Assembly: GCF_019393635.1 (NCBI RefSeq)
Contig: NC_057863.1
Location: 622,661,791-622,725,790 of the forward strand
DNA length: 64,000 nucleotides
Source of the DNA: Dromiciops gliroides
Lineage: Eukaryota > Chordata > Mammalia > Microbiotheria > Microbiotheriidae
Reading direction: 5' to 3'
Shown here: one piece after another, positions 22,141-33,324 of the stretch
How the letters are laid out: each line of letters begins with the position of its first letter
Position numbering within the stretch: the stretch's first letter is position 1
Translations under genes and position numbers: made by a program
Notes under the pieces: model-generated
Databases searched by the model: none
What the model was told of the DNA's origin: nothing
Seen by the model: only the letters and a program-made list of their open reading frames with translations

Positions 22141-22398
22141 TTCCTAACCTGGGATCTATGGATTTGGGTTTGGGTTTTTGGTTTTGGGGTTTGTTTGGGG
22201 GTTTTTTTTGATAAATATATTCCAACATAATGGGTTTCCTTTGTAATTCTCTATATTTTCTTTTAAAACACATTCTTCTGAGATGGGCTCCATAAGCTTC
22301 ACCAGACTGACTGCCAAAGGGATCTATGACCTAAAGTTAAGAAACCCCTGGACTAAAAAAAATTTTTAAAGAAATCCCTGAAAAAAAAAATTCCTAGC

Positions 22399-22526
22399 CT
22401 GAGTTCAAATCCAGCCTCAGACACTTAGCTGTGTGACCCTGGGCAAGTCACTTAACCCCGATTGTCTCATAAAATAAAATAAAATAAAATAAAATAAAAT
22501 AAAATAAAATAAAATAAAATAAAATA
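22399..22526 (+). repeat. 5'-truncated CORE-SINE with (AAAAT)n tail
   Basis: Begins at the B box, lacks the tRNA head and a few CORE bases, and ends in a 56-base (AAAAT)n array (22470-22526). Confidence 0.9.
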
Positions 22527-22656
22527 AATTCCTGGACTAAAGGATCTCTAGAATCCCTGCCACCTGTGTGACACTCTCAGATGTCAAAATGACCATGTCA
22601 CCTCACTACATGACAAACTCCAGTGGCTCCCTATTAGCTTTAGAATCAAATATCCA

Positions 22657-22809
22657 GGGGGCAGCTAGTTTGCACAGCGGATAGAGCACTGGCCCTGGAT
22701 TCAGGAGTACCTGAGTTCAAATCCAGCCTCAGACACTTGACACTTACTTACTGTGTGACCCTGGGCAAGTCACTTAACCCCAATTGCCTCACAAAAAAAA
22801 AAAAAAAGG
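22657..22809 (+). repeat. Young CORE-SINE nested in L2
   Basis: Target duplication ATCAAATATCCA on both sides. Confidence 0.95.
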
Positions 22810-23039
22810 ATCAAATATCCAAATGGCATTCAAAGCCTTTCATAAGCTGTGCCCCCTTTCCAGTCTTCTTATACCTACATCTATCAGGGACTCTTCAGTC
22901 CAGTAACTCCAGCCTCCTGATTGTTCCTCAAATAAGGCAATCCAGCTCTCCCTTCTGGGCATTTTCTCTGACCGTCCCAAATGCTTGGAACACTCTCCCT
23001 CCTCTGACTCCCAGTTTCCCCAGTCCCCACCTTCTTTAG

Positions 23040-23242
23040 CAAAGGTGTCAAATGTGGTATATGGCCCAGCTCCCAAGCTCAGTCCAAACCAGATCAAAAT
23101 GTAATCAGAAAAGATTTAATAAATAAAAATACAATAAAACATAGATGATGTTAATATGTGATTATCTAAGTCAATATTTGACCTTCAGGGATGCATATGT
23201 GTGGTTTAGTGGACCAGTTGCTATTTGAGTTGGATACCACTG
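23040..23242. mobile_element. Non-autonomous hAT transposon nested in L2
   Basis: Left end CAAAGGTGTCAAATG; right end, reverse complemented, CAGTGGTATCCAACTC. Same family as 9051-9262 in the other orientation (shared aaaacatagatgatgttaat-like and cattaatctggttc-like text). Confidence 0.68.
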
Positions 23243-23394
23243 TTCCAACTCAAAGCCTTTCCCTATCCCTCTTAATGGTAGTGCCTTTCCTCTGTTATGT
23301 CCAATTGTTCCTGTATATAACTTGTTGCTACATAGCTGTTTGCATTTTGTTTCTCCTGTTAGACTGTGAGTTTCTTGAGTGCCGGGAGTATCTT

Positions 23395-23505
23395 TTATCT
23401 TTCTTTCTATGGGAAGTATCTGAGGATGGATTTAAACTTAGGAAGATGAGTCTTCTTGCCTCCAGGACCAGCACTCTATCTACTGCGCCATCCATCTGTC
23501 CTGAA
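23395..23505 (-). repeat. MIR/THER1-type SINE piece
   Basis: Antisense gaggatggatttaaacttag, gaagatgagtcttcttgcct and tctatctactgcgccatcca. Confidence 0.6.
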
Positions 23506-23526
23506 TAAATGTTATCCATTAAGTTT

Positions 23527-23681
23527 TTTGTTTGTTTGTTTTTTTGGTGAGGCAATTGGGGTTAAGTGACTTGCCCAGGGTCACACAGCTAGTAAGTGTC
23601 AAGTGTCTGAGGTCAGGTTTGAACTCAGGTCCTCCTGACTCCAGGGCCAGTACTTTATCCACTGCGCCACCTAGCTGCCCC
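23527..23681 (-). repeat. Young CORE-SINE
   Basis: Target duplication ATCCATTAAGTTTT (23513-23526 and 23683-23696). Confidence 0.95.
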
Positions 23682-23699
23682 AATCCATTAAGTTTTAAG

Positions 23700-23795
23700 A
23701 TCCTTTCTGACAGATGTTCTGTGTTCTAAGGGCCCTCCCAACTCTGGCATTCTCTATTCTAAGGACCCTCTCAGCTCTGATGTTGTGGGATTCTT
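23700..23795 (+). repeat. 33-base minisatellite, locus 2
   Basis: Two and a half units (gttctgtgttctaagggccc; tggcattctctattctaagg; ctctgatgttgtgggattct). It ends like a MIR-type 3' end. Confidence 0.75.
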
Positions 23796-24389
23796 TAATT
23801 ACTAATCATATGGCATCAGCAAATTGAAAGGGGAATGCTGAAGTCATTTCCACAGTGTTTCAGTTACATCAGTTTAACTTGTTCCTCTCTCTAGTCAGTA
23901 AAACAGATGGTCCCATCCCCCAGTTCACTCAGCCTGGAAGGAACCCCAGACTGCTGCCTATCCACATCCTACCCAGTCTACCCTGCTGCATTCTGCCTGG
24001 CTCTCTAGCCCCATCCATGTCCAATCAGCCCACAAATTATCTGCAGCGATGACACTGGCTGCTGCCTCAAGAATTTGTTTCTTCTCCTCTATGATGTCAA
24101 ATGGGGAAAATCTGAGGATTTGGGAAGTGGAAGGGTTTTAACTTGGGAGTTACAAATCTAAGATTCTTCAAACATCTGCAACCACATTTTAGGCATCCTC
24201 AGCAGCTTGCAGAGAAGAAAAAGGGTCTATCAAAGGCAAAAGGAAAGAAGCAAGGTCACTAGCCTCCCTCATGCAGGATGAGCGGTCCCCTGGAGAGGTG
24301 GCCGTTGGGGAGAGCTCAGAAGTTGGGATGTTAGGCAGAAGCTGTCAAAGAAAACAAATTGAAGGTTATGTCCAAATTCCACAAGTATT
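23796..24389. other. Unassigned sequence
   Basis: No recognised repeat or exon. The open frame 23855-24052 is short and featureless. Confidence 0.4.
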
Positions 24390-25535
24390 TATTAAAGTGT
24401 TCCTATTATCAAATCAATCAATCGACATTTATTAAATGTCTATTATGTTCTGGGCACTGTGCTAAGTACTAGGGAAATGATAAGAGGCAAAAATTATTAT
24501 TCCCCGCCCCCAAAGAGCTTCAAATTGGATGGGGGAGACAACATGCAAACAAATATATGCAAAGCAAGCTATATGTAGAATAAATAGGAAATAATTAACA
24601 GAGGGAATCAAGAGGAATTCCTGTAGAGAGTGAGATTTAAGTTGGCAGGTAAAGGAAGCCAGGGAGGTCAATCACCCAGTTGGAGGAGGGAGAGCATTCC
24701 AGGCATGGGGACAGCCAGAGGAAATGCCCAAAACTGAGAGCAGTATCTTGTCTGTAGAACCACCAGGATTCCAGAGTTACTGGATTTAAAAACATTTGTT
24801 GGGCAGCTAAGTGGTGCAATGGATAAAGCACTGGCCTTGGATTCAGGAGGACCTGAGTTCAAATCTAGCCTCAGATACTTGACACTTAACTAACTGTGTG
24901 ACCCTGGGCAAGTCACTTAACCCTCATTGCCCTGCCCCCCCAAAAAAAATTTGTCCAGAGTGAGATGTGAGAATTCTGGAAAAGTGGGAGGGGCCTAGGT
25001 TATGAAGGGCTTTGCATGCCAGACAGAGCATGTTGTATTTGATCCTAGACGCAATAACTAGGGAGCTACTGGGGATTATTGTGAGGTGGGAGTGGGGACA
25101 TGATCACATGATCAGACCATTCTTTAGGAAAATCCCTTTGGGACTTGGATGAGGGTAGGTTGGAGTGGTGAGAGACTTAGGGCAGGCAGGACCCCCCCCC
25201 CACCTTCAGCTATTGCAATAGTCCAGGCATGAGGTGATGAGGATCTACACCAGAGTGGGGGCCAAGGAGAGTGTGACAGTGTCAGGGGAGAGGAGGAAAA
25301 CATATTCAAGAGATGTCAATGGTGAAATCGACAGGCCTCGGCACCAGCTCAGATATGGGGCATGAGAGAGAGTGAGGAATCCAGGATGACTCCCAGGTTT
25401 GGAGGCTGAGGGACTGGCCTCAGGCTGGTCTTGTTCTCTATGGTTATATTCTGTGCCAACCTTGTGGTAGAAACAGTATTGTCCCTGTTTTGTAGATGAT
25501 GAAACAGTCTCAGAAAGCTTGAGTCATTTGATTCC
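24390..25535 (+). mobile_element. Long ancient interspersed repeat (family not named), SINE-interrupted
   Basis: A 1.1 kb block known from mammals in general: gggcactgtgctaagtacta, agggagagcattccaggcat, tgaagggctttgcatgccag, gacatgatcacatgatcaga, gctattgcaatagtccaggc. Shorter pieces recur at 19541-19660, 25957-26070, 33325-33440, 45930-46160, 46920-46985, 47222-47335 and 51735-52080. I am unsure of the class; a LINE of the L2/L3 group is possible. Confidence 0.6.
24801..24948 (+). repeat. Young CORE-SINE
   Basis: Nested in the long ancient repeat, with a C7A8 tail. Flanks aaaacatttgt / aaaaaaatttgt. Confidence 0.92.
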
Positions 25536-25669
25536 CTTCCCATAGCTGATAAATGTTGGAGACTGGCCAGGAGCTCAGGTCCTCCAATTCTGAAATCAGT
25601 GCTGAAGAGCAGAGCATCAGAGTGAATGTGCAGTCAAGTAAATGTAGCTCTACTGAGGGCTGCAGGTTG

Positions 25670-25815
25670 TCACTCACTCAATCAACATTCATTCATTCAT
25701 TCATTTATCTGTCTGTTTATTTATTCACTCACTCATTTACTCATTTATTCATTCATTCATTTGGTTATTTATTTATTTATTTGCTTATTCATTCATTCAT
25801 CTATTTACTTGTTTA
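25670..25815 (+). repeat. (ATTC)n/(ATTT)n microsatellite abutting a SINE
   Basis: Alternating cattcattcatt and ttatttatttat runs. Read on the minus strand it is (GAAT/AAAT)n following the SINE A tail, so it probably grew from that tail. Confidence 0.92.
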
Positions 25816-25956
25816 TTTTTGCAGGGCAGTGAGGGTTAAGTGACTTGCCCAGGGTTACACTGCTAGTGTCAAGTGTCTGAGGCTGGATTTGAACTCAGGT
25901 TCTCCTGAATCCAGGGCAGGTGCTTTATCCACTGCAGTGCCACCTAGCTGCCCCCC
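25816..25956 (-). repeat. Young CORE-SINE
   Basis: Antisense; the middle is a few bases short (ctgctagtgtcaagtg). It continues into the tetranucleotide array on its tail side. Confidence 0.92.
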
Positions 25957-26094
25957 AGCAAGCATTTATTAAATATCTAATTGTTTCAGGCATGGTGCTA
26001 GGTCCCAGGCATACAAATTAAATCAAGAAAACTCCTTCCTCCAAGGAGTTTACATTCTAACAGAAAAGACAACAAAGGGGAAGGGAAAGGAAGG

Positions 26095-26370
26095 GAACAA
26101 GCATTTATTAAGGGCCTACTTGTACCAGGCACTATGCTAAGCACTTTATAATTATTATTGCAATCTCAATCATTATAATGATTATCTCAACAACCCTGAG
26201 ATGTAGGTGCTATTATCATGCCTATTTTATAGATGAGGAAACTGAAGCAAACAAGGTTAAGTGACTTGCCCAGAGTCACCCAGCTAGTAAGTGTCTGAGG
26301 CTGGATCTGAATTCAGGTCTTTCTGACTGCAGGCCTTGCAATCTATCTATTGCACCATCTAGTTGCCTCT
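26095..26370 (-). repeat. MIR/THER1-type SINE, near full length
   Basis: Antisense blocks in order: caggcactatgctaagcact, ctcaacaaccctgagatgta, gatgaggaaactgaagcaaa, agtgacttgcccagagtcac, tctgaattcaggtctttctg, tattgcaccatctagttgcc. Good reference copy for the older family. Confidence 0.8.
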
Positions 26371-26514
26371 ATGGACATATCTAAGCATGTACAAACATAT
26401 ACAAAATCATTCAATACAAGACAGTTTGGGACAGAGGGCACTAACAGATGAGGGGATGAGGATGCAGAAAGTGGCACCTGAGCTAACTCTCCAAGGAAAA
26501 GAAAGATTCCATGT

Positions 26515-26745
26515 CCAGGGTGAGGATCCTGCCTCTGACTCCCATGAGTTGTGTGACCATGGATAAGTGTCTTAACTTTTCTGAGCCTCCATTTCTTCAT
26601 CTGTAAAATGGAGACAAAATCTGTAGCATCTGCCTCACAAGGCTATTGTGAGGTTCATGTGGCATGATGTGTGTAAAACACTTTGTAAACATTATATGTC
26701 TATGGAAATAAATTGTGGTTATTATTATTGATTAGTAATTATTAG
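26515..26745 (+). repeat. MIR-type SINE
   Basis: Shows ttgtgtgaccatggataagt, ttcttcatctgtaaaatgga, caaggctattgtgaggttca and a taataa-rich end. Confidence 0.7.
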
Positions 26746-27604
26746 TAATTAATAATAATAACGCACAAGAATCCCTTACTTAACATGGAGAATTTGTATG
26801 GTTTCCCAGCCCCCATTTCATAGGGAATTGTTTTCCATCCATTTTCTATTTCCTCCCTGACATTCTCCCTTTGGCTATCCATTGGAGACAACTTCTGATC
26901 TGTGTCAGAAATCCCCCAGATGCAAAGTCTATGTGGGGTTTTTTCCCAGAGGGAAAAAACAGCTGTGGCTTGATGTCTCAGTGGCTAGCTTTGCCCCATG
27001 GCCTCTGCAGGACTGCTCATGCCCTGTGGGGGAGACCATTCGACCTTGCTTCTCATATCCTTTCGTATGAGTTACTCACATGGTCTTTCCCGGAGCAAGC
27101 TTCTGAGGATGCAACAGAGTTGGTAAATGCAGAAAAAACTTGGAGATGAGATTCCAAGAAACCAAAAGTTCCTGGAGGCCGACCCCCTCACTAAGCCTCA
27201 CCATTTTCCTCTGTGACAGTCTAAGGCCATGTAGCCAAGCAGTGATGGAGGGAGGCTAGTGCTGCCTCCAAATGCTCTCTCTCTATTAGACTTGACTCCT
27301 TATCTTTGTGACATCCCCAAAGTCTTCCTACCCTCCACATCTCAGCAAGTAGTGAGAATGAGTCAAACCCAGTTCCAAGAAATCTATTGTCTTGCTGTTA
27401 TCCATTATTCATTTTAGCCCTGAGTCTGAATCACAGAACGGGTGTTTTTTTGAAGCCTCAGATTGAGAGAGGCTGATATAAATCAGTCTGGGAAAGACAT
27501 TAAACACAAACAGATGAGAATAAATAAAATGTCTATGGGCCAGAAATTCTTCTAGGCAAGAATTTGTTCAGGGGATTATTCATTTTGGGGCTGACCAGGA
27601 GGGG
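26746..27604. other. Unassigned unique-looking sequence
   Basis: No recognised repeats over 0.85 kb. An open frame of 92 codons (26871-27149) lacks domain resemblance and splice support. Confidence 0.45.
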
Positions 27605-28015
27605 TCCTGCTCAGCCTTGAATAATAATAACATTTATATAGCATCAGGCACTGTGCTAAAAGTTGTACAAAGGGAGCAGCTAGGTGGTGCAGTGGATAAA
27701 AGCACCAGCCCTGGATTCAGGAGGACCTGAGTTCAAATCCAGCCTCAGACACTTGACACTTACTAGCTGTATGACCCTGAGCAAGTTACTTAACCCTCAT
27801 TACCCTGCTCTGCCCCCAAAAATAATTTTACAAAGATTATCACGTTTCATCCTCACACCAACATTGGAAGGTAGGTGCTATTAGTATCCCCATTTTACAT
27901 TTGAGGAAACTGAGGCAAAGAGAGGTTAAGTGACTTGTCCAGGGTGGATTTGAATGCAGGTCTTCCTGACTCCAGGCCCGGTGCACAATCTACTGCACCA
28001 TGTAGCTGCTTTCAC
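27605..28015 (-). repeat. MIR/THER1-type SINE split by a young SINE
   Basis: Left part catcaggcactgtgctaaaa; right part cctcacaccaacattggaag, gaggaaactgaggcaaagag, aggtcttcctgactccaggc. The young SINE at 27673-27827 lies between. Confidence 0.8.
27673..27827 (+). repeat. Young CORE-SINE
   Basis: Flanks tgtacaaag / tttacaaag; the host element reads through. Confidence 0.92.
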
Positions 28016-28096
28016 CACAATGGAGGAGATAGAAGGGAAAGAAGGTAGATCTTTACTTGAAAATTACACAAAATTTAATTTTTAAAAAAATGATGC

Positions 28097-28247
28097 AAGG
28101 GGCAGGTAGGTGGCACAGTGGATAAAAGCACTGGCCCTGGATTCAGGAGGACCTGAGTTCAAATCCAGACACTCGACACTTACTAGCTGTGTGACACTGG
28201 GCAAGTCACTTAACCCTCATTGCCTCACAAAACAAAACAAAAACAAC
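28097..28247 (+). repeat. Young CORE-SINE
   Basis: Target duplication AAAAATGATGC. Tail (AAAAC)n, with a few bases missing before the CORE. Confidence 0.93.
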
Positions 28248-28309
28248 AAAAATGATGCTCAAAGATTTATTCACATCTTATCCTACCTACTCCCATCACT
28301 TTTGAAGTC

Positions 28310-28455
28310 AGCTGGGGTACAAATCCATAGGATTTCTATTCAATTCCATAATGACTTGCCTAAGGTCATGGAGAGAGGAAGTGAGGCAGTGTCAGAATTT
28401 GAACCCACATCCCCTGCCTCCAAATCTAGTGCTCTTTCCACCACTTGCCCTCCTC
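28310..28455 (-). repeat. MIR-type SINE
   Basis: Antisense atgacttgcctaaggtcatg, atttgaacccacatcccctg and tagtgctctttccaccactt. Confidence 0.6.
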
Positions 28456-28848
28456 CTTGATAGTTGGAGAAATAGAATGTCCAGCTGAATGACTTATTCA
28501 GAAACCTGGTGAGTTGGGAACCCTTTCTCCCTCACTTTCTTCTGACTTAGCAGAGGCAACCATATGTATGTCCTAATGATGAGATCTATTTGGCAAGAAA
28601 TGAAAAAGAAAAAAAGCTGAGGATGAGAGTAATGATGGAGTGTGAGCACTCACTTTGGATGATTCCTATGGTCCTTTTAGCCCCAAATCTATGATTCTAA
28701 ATAATCTAAGGGGACTATTCCTTCCTGACCACTAACCCAGGAAATTTGTTGGGAGAAGAGAAGGAAAGAGACAGAGAAAAGGGGCAAGAAGCACAAACTC
28801 TGATTGGCAAAGGGGAGACTTCCCAGAGCTACAGGCATGTGCAGAAAA
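28456..28848. other. Unassigned sequence, possibly MIR-type 3' end at 28615-28705
   Basis: 28660-28705 reads tatggtccttttagccccaa and tctatgattct, a MIR-type end. The rest is not recognised. Confidence 0.4.
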
Positions 28849-28978
28849 GCCAGCACTCCAAAACGACCTTTGACTCTTAGTACGTGCACCTGAGAGACTG
28901 CTAAGCATGAATTCATTGAGCCAGATCATTTGCTTCCTGGTTGATCTGAAATTTAATTTCACTCTTGGATCCCAAGGT
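28849..28978 (-). repeat. Unnamed ~130-base repeat, copy 2
   Basis: Inverted relative to 15316-15443. It is not inside L1 here, so the shared text is not part of an L1 3' UTR. Confidence 0.72.
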
Positions 28979-29004
28979 ACCCCAACCATTATGTATTCTG
29001 TTGC

Positions 29005-29212
29005 CTTTGTGAATCTGGGTTCAGGAAGACCTGAATTCAAATCCACACTCAGTCACTTCCTAACTGTATGATCCTGGGCAAGTCACTTCATCCTGTTGGT
29101 TTCAGTTTTCTCATCTGTCAAATGAGCTGGAGAAGGAAAGGGTGAACCACTGCAGTATCTTTGCCAAGAAAGCCCCATAAAGAGTCAGACATGACTGAAA
29201 CGACTAAATAAC
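29005..29212 (+). repeat. CORE-SINE with RTE-like end
   Basis: Shows gttcaggaagacctgaattc, tgtatgatcctgggcaagtc, agtatctttgccaagaaagc and the end gacatgactgaaacgactaa. Confidence 0.8.
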
Positions 29213-29288
29213 CATAGGAAACAGTATGGCTTCCCCATATTCTCTTGCTTTGTGTTGTTTCCTCACTATTCATGATTGTCTTTTATGT

Positions 29289-29751
29289 AGTAAGTGACGT
29301 GGAGGTTGGGAAACTGGCCAACTAGCTATCAGGATGGACACACCTAAAAAGCAGGAGGAGATTAAATTCTATAGCAAGAAAGTCAGTTAGGCATGGCTAC
29401 TACATGAGCTAGGAGACAGAGACAACTCTAGAGGTCAGGGCTACCATTCTAAAAGAAAATTCTCCCTGACTCTCAGGAAGCTTTCTCAACTCCCAAAGGG
29501 AACTTTCCATAGTCAGGTGGTCACCCCATCTGTCCCCCCACCATCCATCCTCTATAAAAGCTGCTTCTGTTGGATGAGCAAGATTTCTCTAAGATATCTC
29601 CTTCCCTCAAGGGAAGTTTACAATTCCCTCTTGGTCACTTTCTCTAAGTGCCTGAATAAAAGTATTTTGTTCTAATTGGATTGTGTGAGAGAGAGTGTAA
29701 TTCTTTAAAGAGGAATACCTAAGGATCTCTGCCACCTGTTTCCCCCTGACA
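29289..29751 (+). mobile_element. Solo LTR-like element, family C
   Basis: TATA box ctataaaag (29552-29560), then AATAAA (29655-29660) about 100 bases on, the spacing of an LTR R region. It ends ccccctgaca against L1 sequence. The 5' limit is uncertain. No second copy or retroviral interior was seen. Confidence 0.55.
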
Positions 29752-30110
29752 TAAACATATGGTATCCTATTCATACAAAGACAATGGAAGCTCTTTCTGT
29801 AGGGACAAAGAACTGAAAACTGGGGAATGGCTGAATGAATTATGACTTATGAATGTCATGAAATACTGTTGTACCATAAGAAGTGATGAATGGGGATCAT
29901 TTCAGAAAAAAATCTAGGAAGACTTGTATGAATTGATGCAAAGTAAAGCGTGAAGAATGAGCAGAACAATTTATACAACATTATAAAAATGAATAATTTT
30001 CAAAGGCTTAAGAACTCTGTTCGATGTAACATTCAGCCATGATTTCAGAGGGCCGATGGTGAAGACCTCATTTCTCACCTTGCTATACTTCTTTGGAACT
30101 TTTCTGAATG
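29752..30110 (+). mobile_element. LINE-1 3' fragment, older subfamily
   Basis: Shows gggacaaagaactgaaaact, tgacttatgaatgtcatgaa, gaattgatgcaaagtaaagc and ggcttaagaactctgttcga. Confidence 0.75.
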
Positions 30111-30310
30111 ACCGTGCCCCTACCCTGGGTACTTTCTTCTTTCTCCCCCCACCTTTTTAGCTTCTTTTTGTGTGTTGTCTTCCCCCATTAGATTGTAAGT
30201 CCCTTGAGGGCAGTTTCTGTCTTTCTTTTTTGTATCTGTAACCTCAGCACTTAGGACAGTACCTGACACATAGAGGCCCTTAATAAATATTTATTGATTT
30301 TTTGATTGTT
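30111..30310 (+). mobile_element. LINE-2 3' end
   Basis: Ends with cccccattagattgtaagtc, ttgagggcagtttctgtctt and gcccttaataaatatttatt. Confidence 0.8.
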
Positions 30311-30350
30311 GAAGCATGGCACCCACATTCTGGTTAAGAGATGATGGACT

Positions 30351-30487
30351 GGGGGCAGCTAGGTGGAGCTGCAGTGAATAAAGCACTGGCCCTGGATTCA
30401 GGAGGTCCTGAGTTTAAATCCAGCCTCAGACACTTGACACTTACTAGCTGTGTGACCTTGGGCAAATCACTTAACCCTCATTGCCCC

Positions 30488-30519
<32 letters not shown>

Positions 30520-30522
30520 GAG
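30351..30522 (+). repeat. Young CORE-SINE with (GA)n tail
   Basis: Tail A20 then (GA)n. Duplication AGAGATGATGGACT. Confidence 0.93.
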
Positions 30523-30649
30523 AGAGATGATGGACTAGTAAAATGAGACCCAGATTTTTGGTGGTCCAATATGGGGATTTGTTTTGCTGGACTAGGCTTA
30601 TTTGGCACAACAGTTTTCTTTTTCTCTTTTCCCTCCTTTGGGGTAGGGG

Positions 30650-30795
30650 GAAGAATTGGTTTTGAGTACTGGTTCTAGAGTCAAAAGTTCTAGACCTTTA
30701 TCTCCCTAGGTCTCGGTTTCCTCATCTATAAAATAAGGGAGTTGGACTAGCTAGTCCCTGGGGTCTTTTTATGCTCTAGATATTTGATTAAATAG
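30650..30795 (+). repeat. MIR-type SINE
   Basis: Shows gtactggttctagagtcaaa, tcggtttcctcatctataaa and agtccctggggtctttttat. Confidence 0.6.
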
Positions 30796-31469
30796 GAATC
30801 AGTGAAGCCATTTTCAGTCATTAAGTGGATGGTTCTTTAGATTAGCACAAGCAAAACAGAAGGCCATGACTGGGGAGTTTTGAGCAGGGTCCGGAGCAAA
30901 AAGGGCTGCCTGTAAGGGAAGGACTGCTGGGAGGCCCAGGACATCAAGAAGGGGGAAGGGGGTAGGATGGTGGAGAGTGCTGGAAACCAGGCTATCCACA
31001 CTGGGGAAGTCTTTGGCATGGGGCTGAGGGGAAAGTGGAGAAAGTTAGAGGAGCAGGGAAGAGATCATCCCTCCACAAGCAAGACCCCAAAGTCAGCAAG
31101 CTCAAACTGCAACAGCCAAGGTCCAAGTAAGACCTTACCTGACTTCTAGGCTGCCAATCTTGTAGGTCCTTGGGGACACCCCCTCCCTCTTCCTCTCCCC
31201 GGCTGATGAGTAGGGGAAGAGCAGGAAATCCAGAAACAACAACTGTGTGTTTCATTTAGAAAACCCTTTGGGGGGGTTCCCCTCAATGTTCTCTCCGCTC
31301 TGGTGGGCTCTGATCTTAGCCAATCAAGGAGTTTCTTTCCCACAGGAAGCTGACACATCATCCCCGGTTCCTAAGAGATTGAGGGATCACAAATTTAGAA
31401 GTGAAAGGAAACTTAGAGGCCTTCTCTTCTAATTTTAATGAGGAGAAGGAAACTGATAGTAGAAGAAGC
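30796..31469. other. Unassigned unique-looking sequence
   Basis: No young repeat. 31375-31440 resembles the start of an old SINE (agaagtgaaaggaaacttag). Overlapping open frames of 60-87 codons on both strands look like GC-rich chance frames. Confidence 0.4.
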
Positions 31470-31745
31470 AAAATGACTAATAATTATAATAATAATAGCC
31501 AACCTTCTATAGCATATTAAGGGTTAAAAACACGTTATACGGATGACATCATCCAACCTTCACAACAACCTTCTCTTAGTCAGTAGTTGCTCTTATTATC
31601 ACCTTTTTTTTTGCAGATGGGGAAACTGAGGCTGAAAAGTTAAGTGTCTTACCCAGGGTCACAAAACTAGTTAAGTGGCAGAGAAAGGATTTGAGTTAGT
31701 ATCTCCTTGATTCCACCACTTCTGACATTCTGTCCACTGGATGCT
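31470..31745 (-). repeat. MIR-type SINE
   Basis: Antisense cttcacaacaaccttctctt, agatggggaaactgaggctg, tcttacccagggtcacaaaa and ttctgtccactg. Confidence 0.7.
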
Positions 31746-32079
31746 CTCTCCAATGTCCTGTGCTGAGTATCAGCAGAAATGTGAGGGAGCCAGTATGTGA
31801 AGCCAGGCCCTCTGCCTTCAGATCTAGTGCTCTGTCCTTTCTAAAAGGAGATGGGATGTGGACAGGACTCCCCGTGGCTGGGATGAATATCCCTGAGTCA
31901 TTCCTGGAGGCCATGTGCAGAGATCCTAGGAAGACTGGTATCTAGCTCTAGTCCATTGGCAGGGAGGACAAAGGCAAGAGTCTGGCTCTGGGGCCAGGCA
32001 GAGCTGGACAGTGGTCTAAGTGGAAGCTACCTCGCTTGTCCCAGGGTGTGATTTGGTCAAAGAAGGAATTTTCTCTCTG

Positions 32080-32240
32080 TTTGTTTGTTTGTTTGGTTTT
32101 TTGCAAGGGGCAATGGGGGTTAAGTGACTTGCCCAGGGTCACACAGCTAGTTGTGTCAAGTGTCTGAGGCCGGATTTGAACTCAGGTCCTCCTGACTCCA
32201 GGGCCAGTGCTTTATCCACTGCGCTACCTAGCTGCTCCGT
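32080..32240 (-). repeat. Young CORE-SINE
   Basis: Target duplication AAGGAATTTTCTCTCTG. Tail side (GTTT)n. Confidence 0.95.
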
Positions 32241-32350
32241 AAAGGAATTTTCTCTCTGAATGGACCTGTTGTCCCCAGCAAGGAAGAGGGAAACCAAAAG
32301 ACTTTCTTTCCTCTTTTACATTATGGAACAAATTTTAGAAAGGAAGCATG

Positions 32351-32504
32351 GGGGGAAGCTAGGTGGTTCAGTGAACAAGAGCACCAGCCCTGGAGTCAGG
32401 AGGACCTGAGTTCATATCTGGCCTCAGACAGTTGACACTAGTTGTGTGACCCTGGGCAAGTCACTTAACCCTCCTTGCCCCGCAAATTTAAAAAAAAAAA
32501 AAAA
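32351..32504 (+). repeat. CORE-SINE
   Basis: A-rich tail. The region just before the CORE is short. Likely duplication aaaggaag. Confidence 0.88.
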
Positions 32505-33324
32505 GGAAGAAAAGAAACGTGACTTAACCTTCTTTCCAAGTCCTCAATTCTTAACCTTAACCCTACCAGCTATGTCTAGTCGACCTATCTCTGACCCTCA
32601 GGTGTACTCCCTTGTTCCCTAAGGTCTAATGCCTAGATCCATGGCTTGGAGGTGGATCCAGCCATCCCACTACTTCAATAAGCAATAAATAGACAAGTAA
32701 GATAGAGGGTCATTGGGGCTTTCCAATCACCCTACAGCTGAATGAACCCTCCAACATATGTCCAGGAGCTTGTCTTGCTTTTTTGTTTGTATTCGCAGAA
32801 CTTAGCTCAGTGCTTGAAAAATAGTACTTAATAAATACATGTTCATTCATTCATTCATCCAACCAGCCAGCCATTCTTTAGTGGAGAAAAGGCTGGCTTC
32901 AGAGAAGACCCGGATTCTAGGCTGCCCTGCACCAGTGACTGGCTGAGTGATCCTTTACCAGTCCCTAACCCTTTCAGAGTCCCCAGGAAACTGTGTGACT
33001 GTAAGTAGCAGAGCTCATCTGCATTAGCAGAGGGGATTTCCTCACTGACAATTTCCTATACTCATGATTTCAAAAGTCCAGTCAAAATAACAAGAGAACA
33101 ACATAAACTAATATCAACTGAATGGGTGCCAGAATATCAGCCTGATCCTTTGGTGTCTTTCTCTAGTCTATTTTCCTTCTCCCCAGGGTTGAGGCAAGGA
33201 GAAATGAGAAGGTAACCTTTAAATCGGGTGGGACTTTCCTGGTTCTCAATTAATGGAAGCTTCCAGAAAAGATTCGAGGGAGAAGGATGTGGTTGCAGAA
33301 CCACTGGGAGGTATGTTAGAAATT
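32505..33324. other. Mostly unassigned
   Basis: An L2 terminal block lies at 32770-32850 (gcttgaaaaatagtacttaa, ttcattcattcatccaacca). The rest is unrecognised. Confidence 0.45.

Larger units (their letters stand above)
22560..23390 (+). mobile_element. LINE-2 ORF2 end and 3' UTR, split by SINE and hAT
   Basis: 22560-22656: gacaaactccagtggctccc. 22810-23039: attcaaagcctttcataagc, tcccaaatgcttggaacact. 23243-23390: tttccctatccctcttaatg, cctgttagactgtgagtttc. The three parts follow L2 order. Confidence 0.8.
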
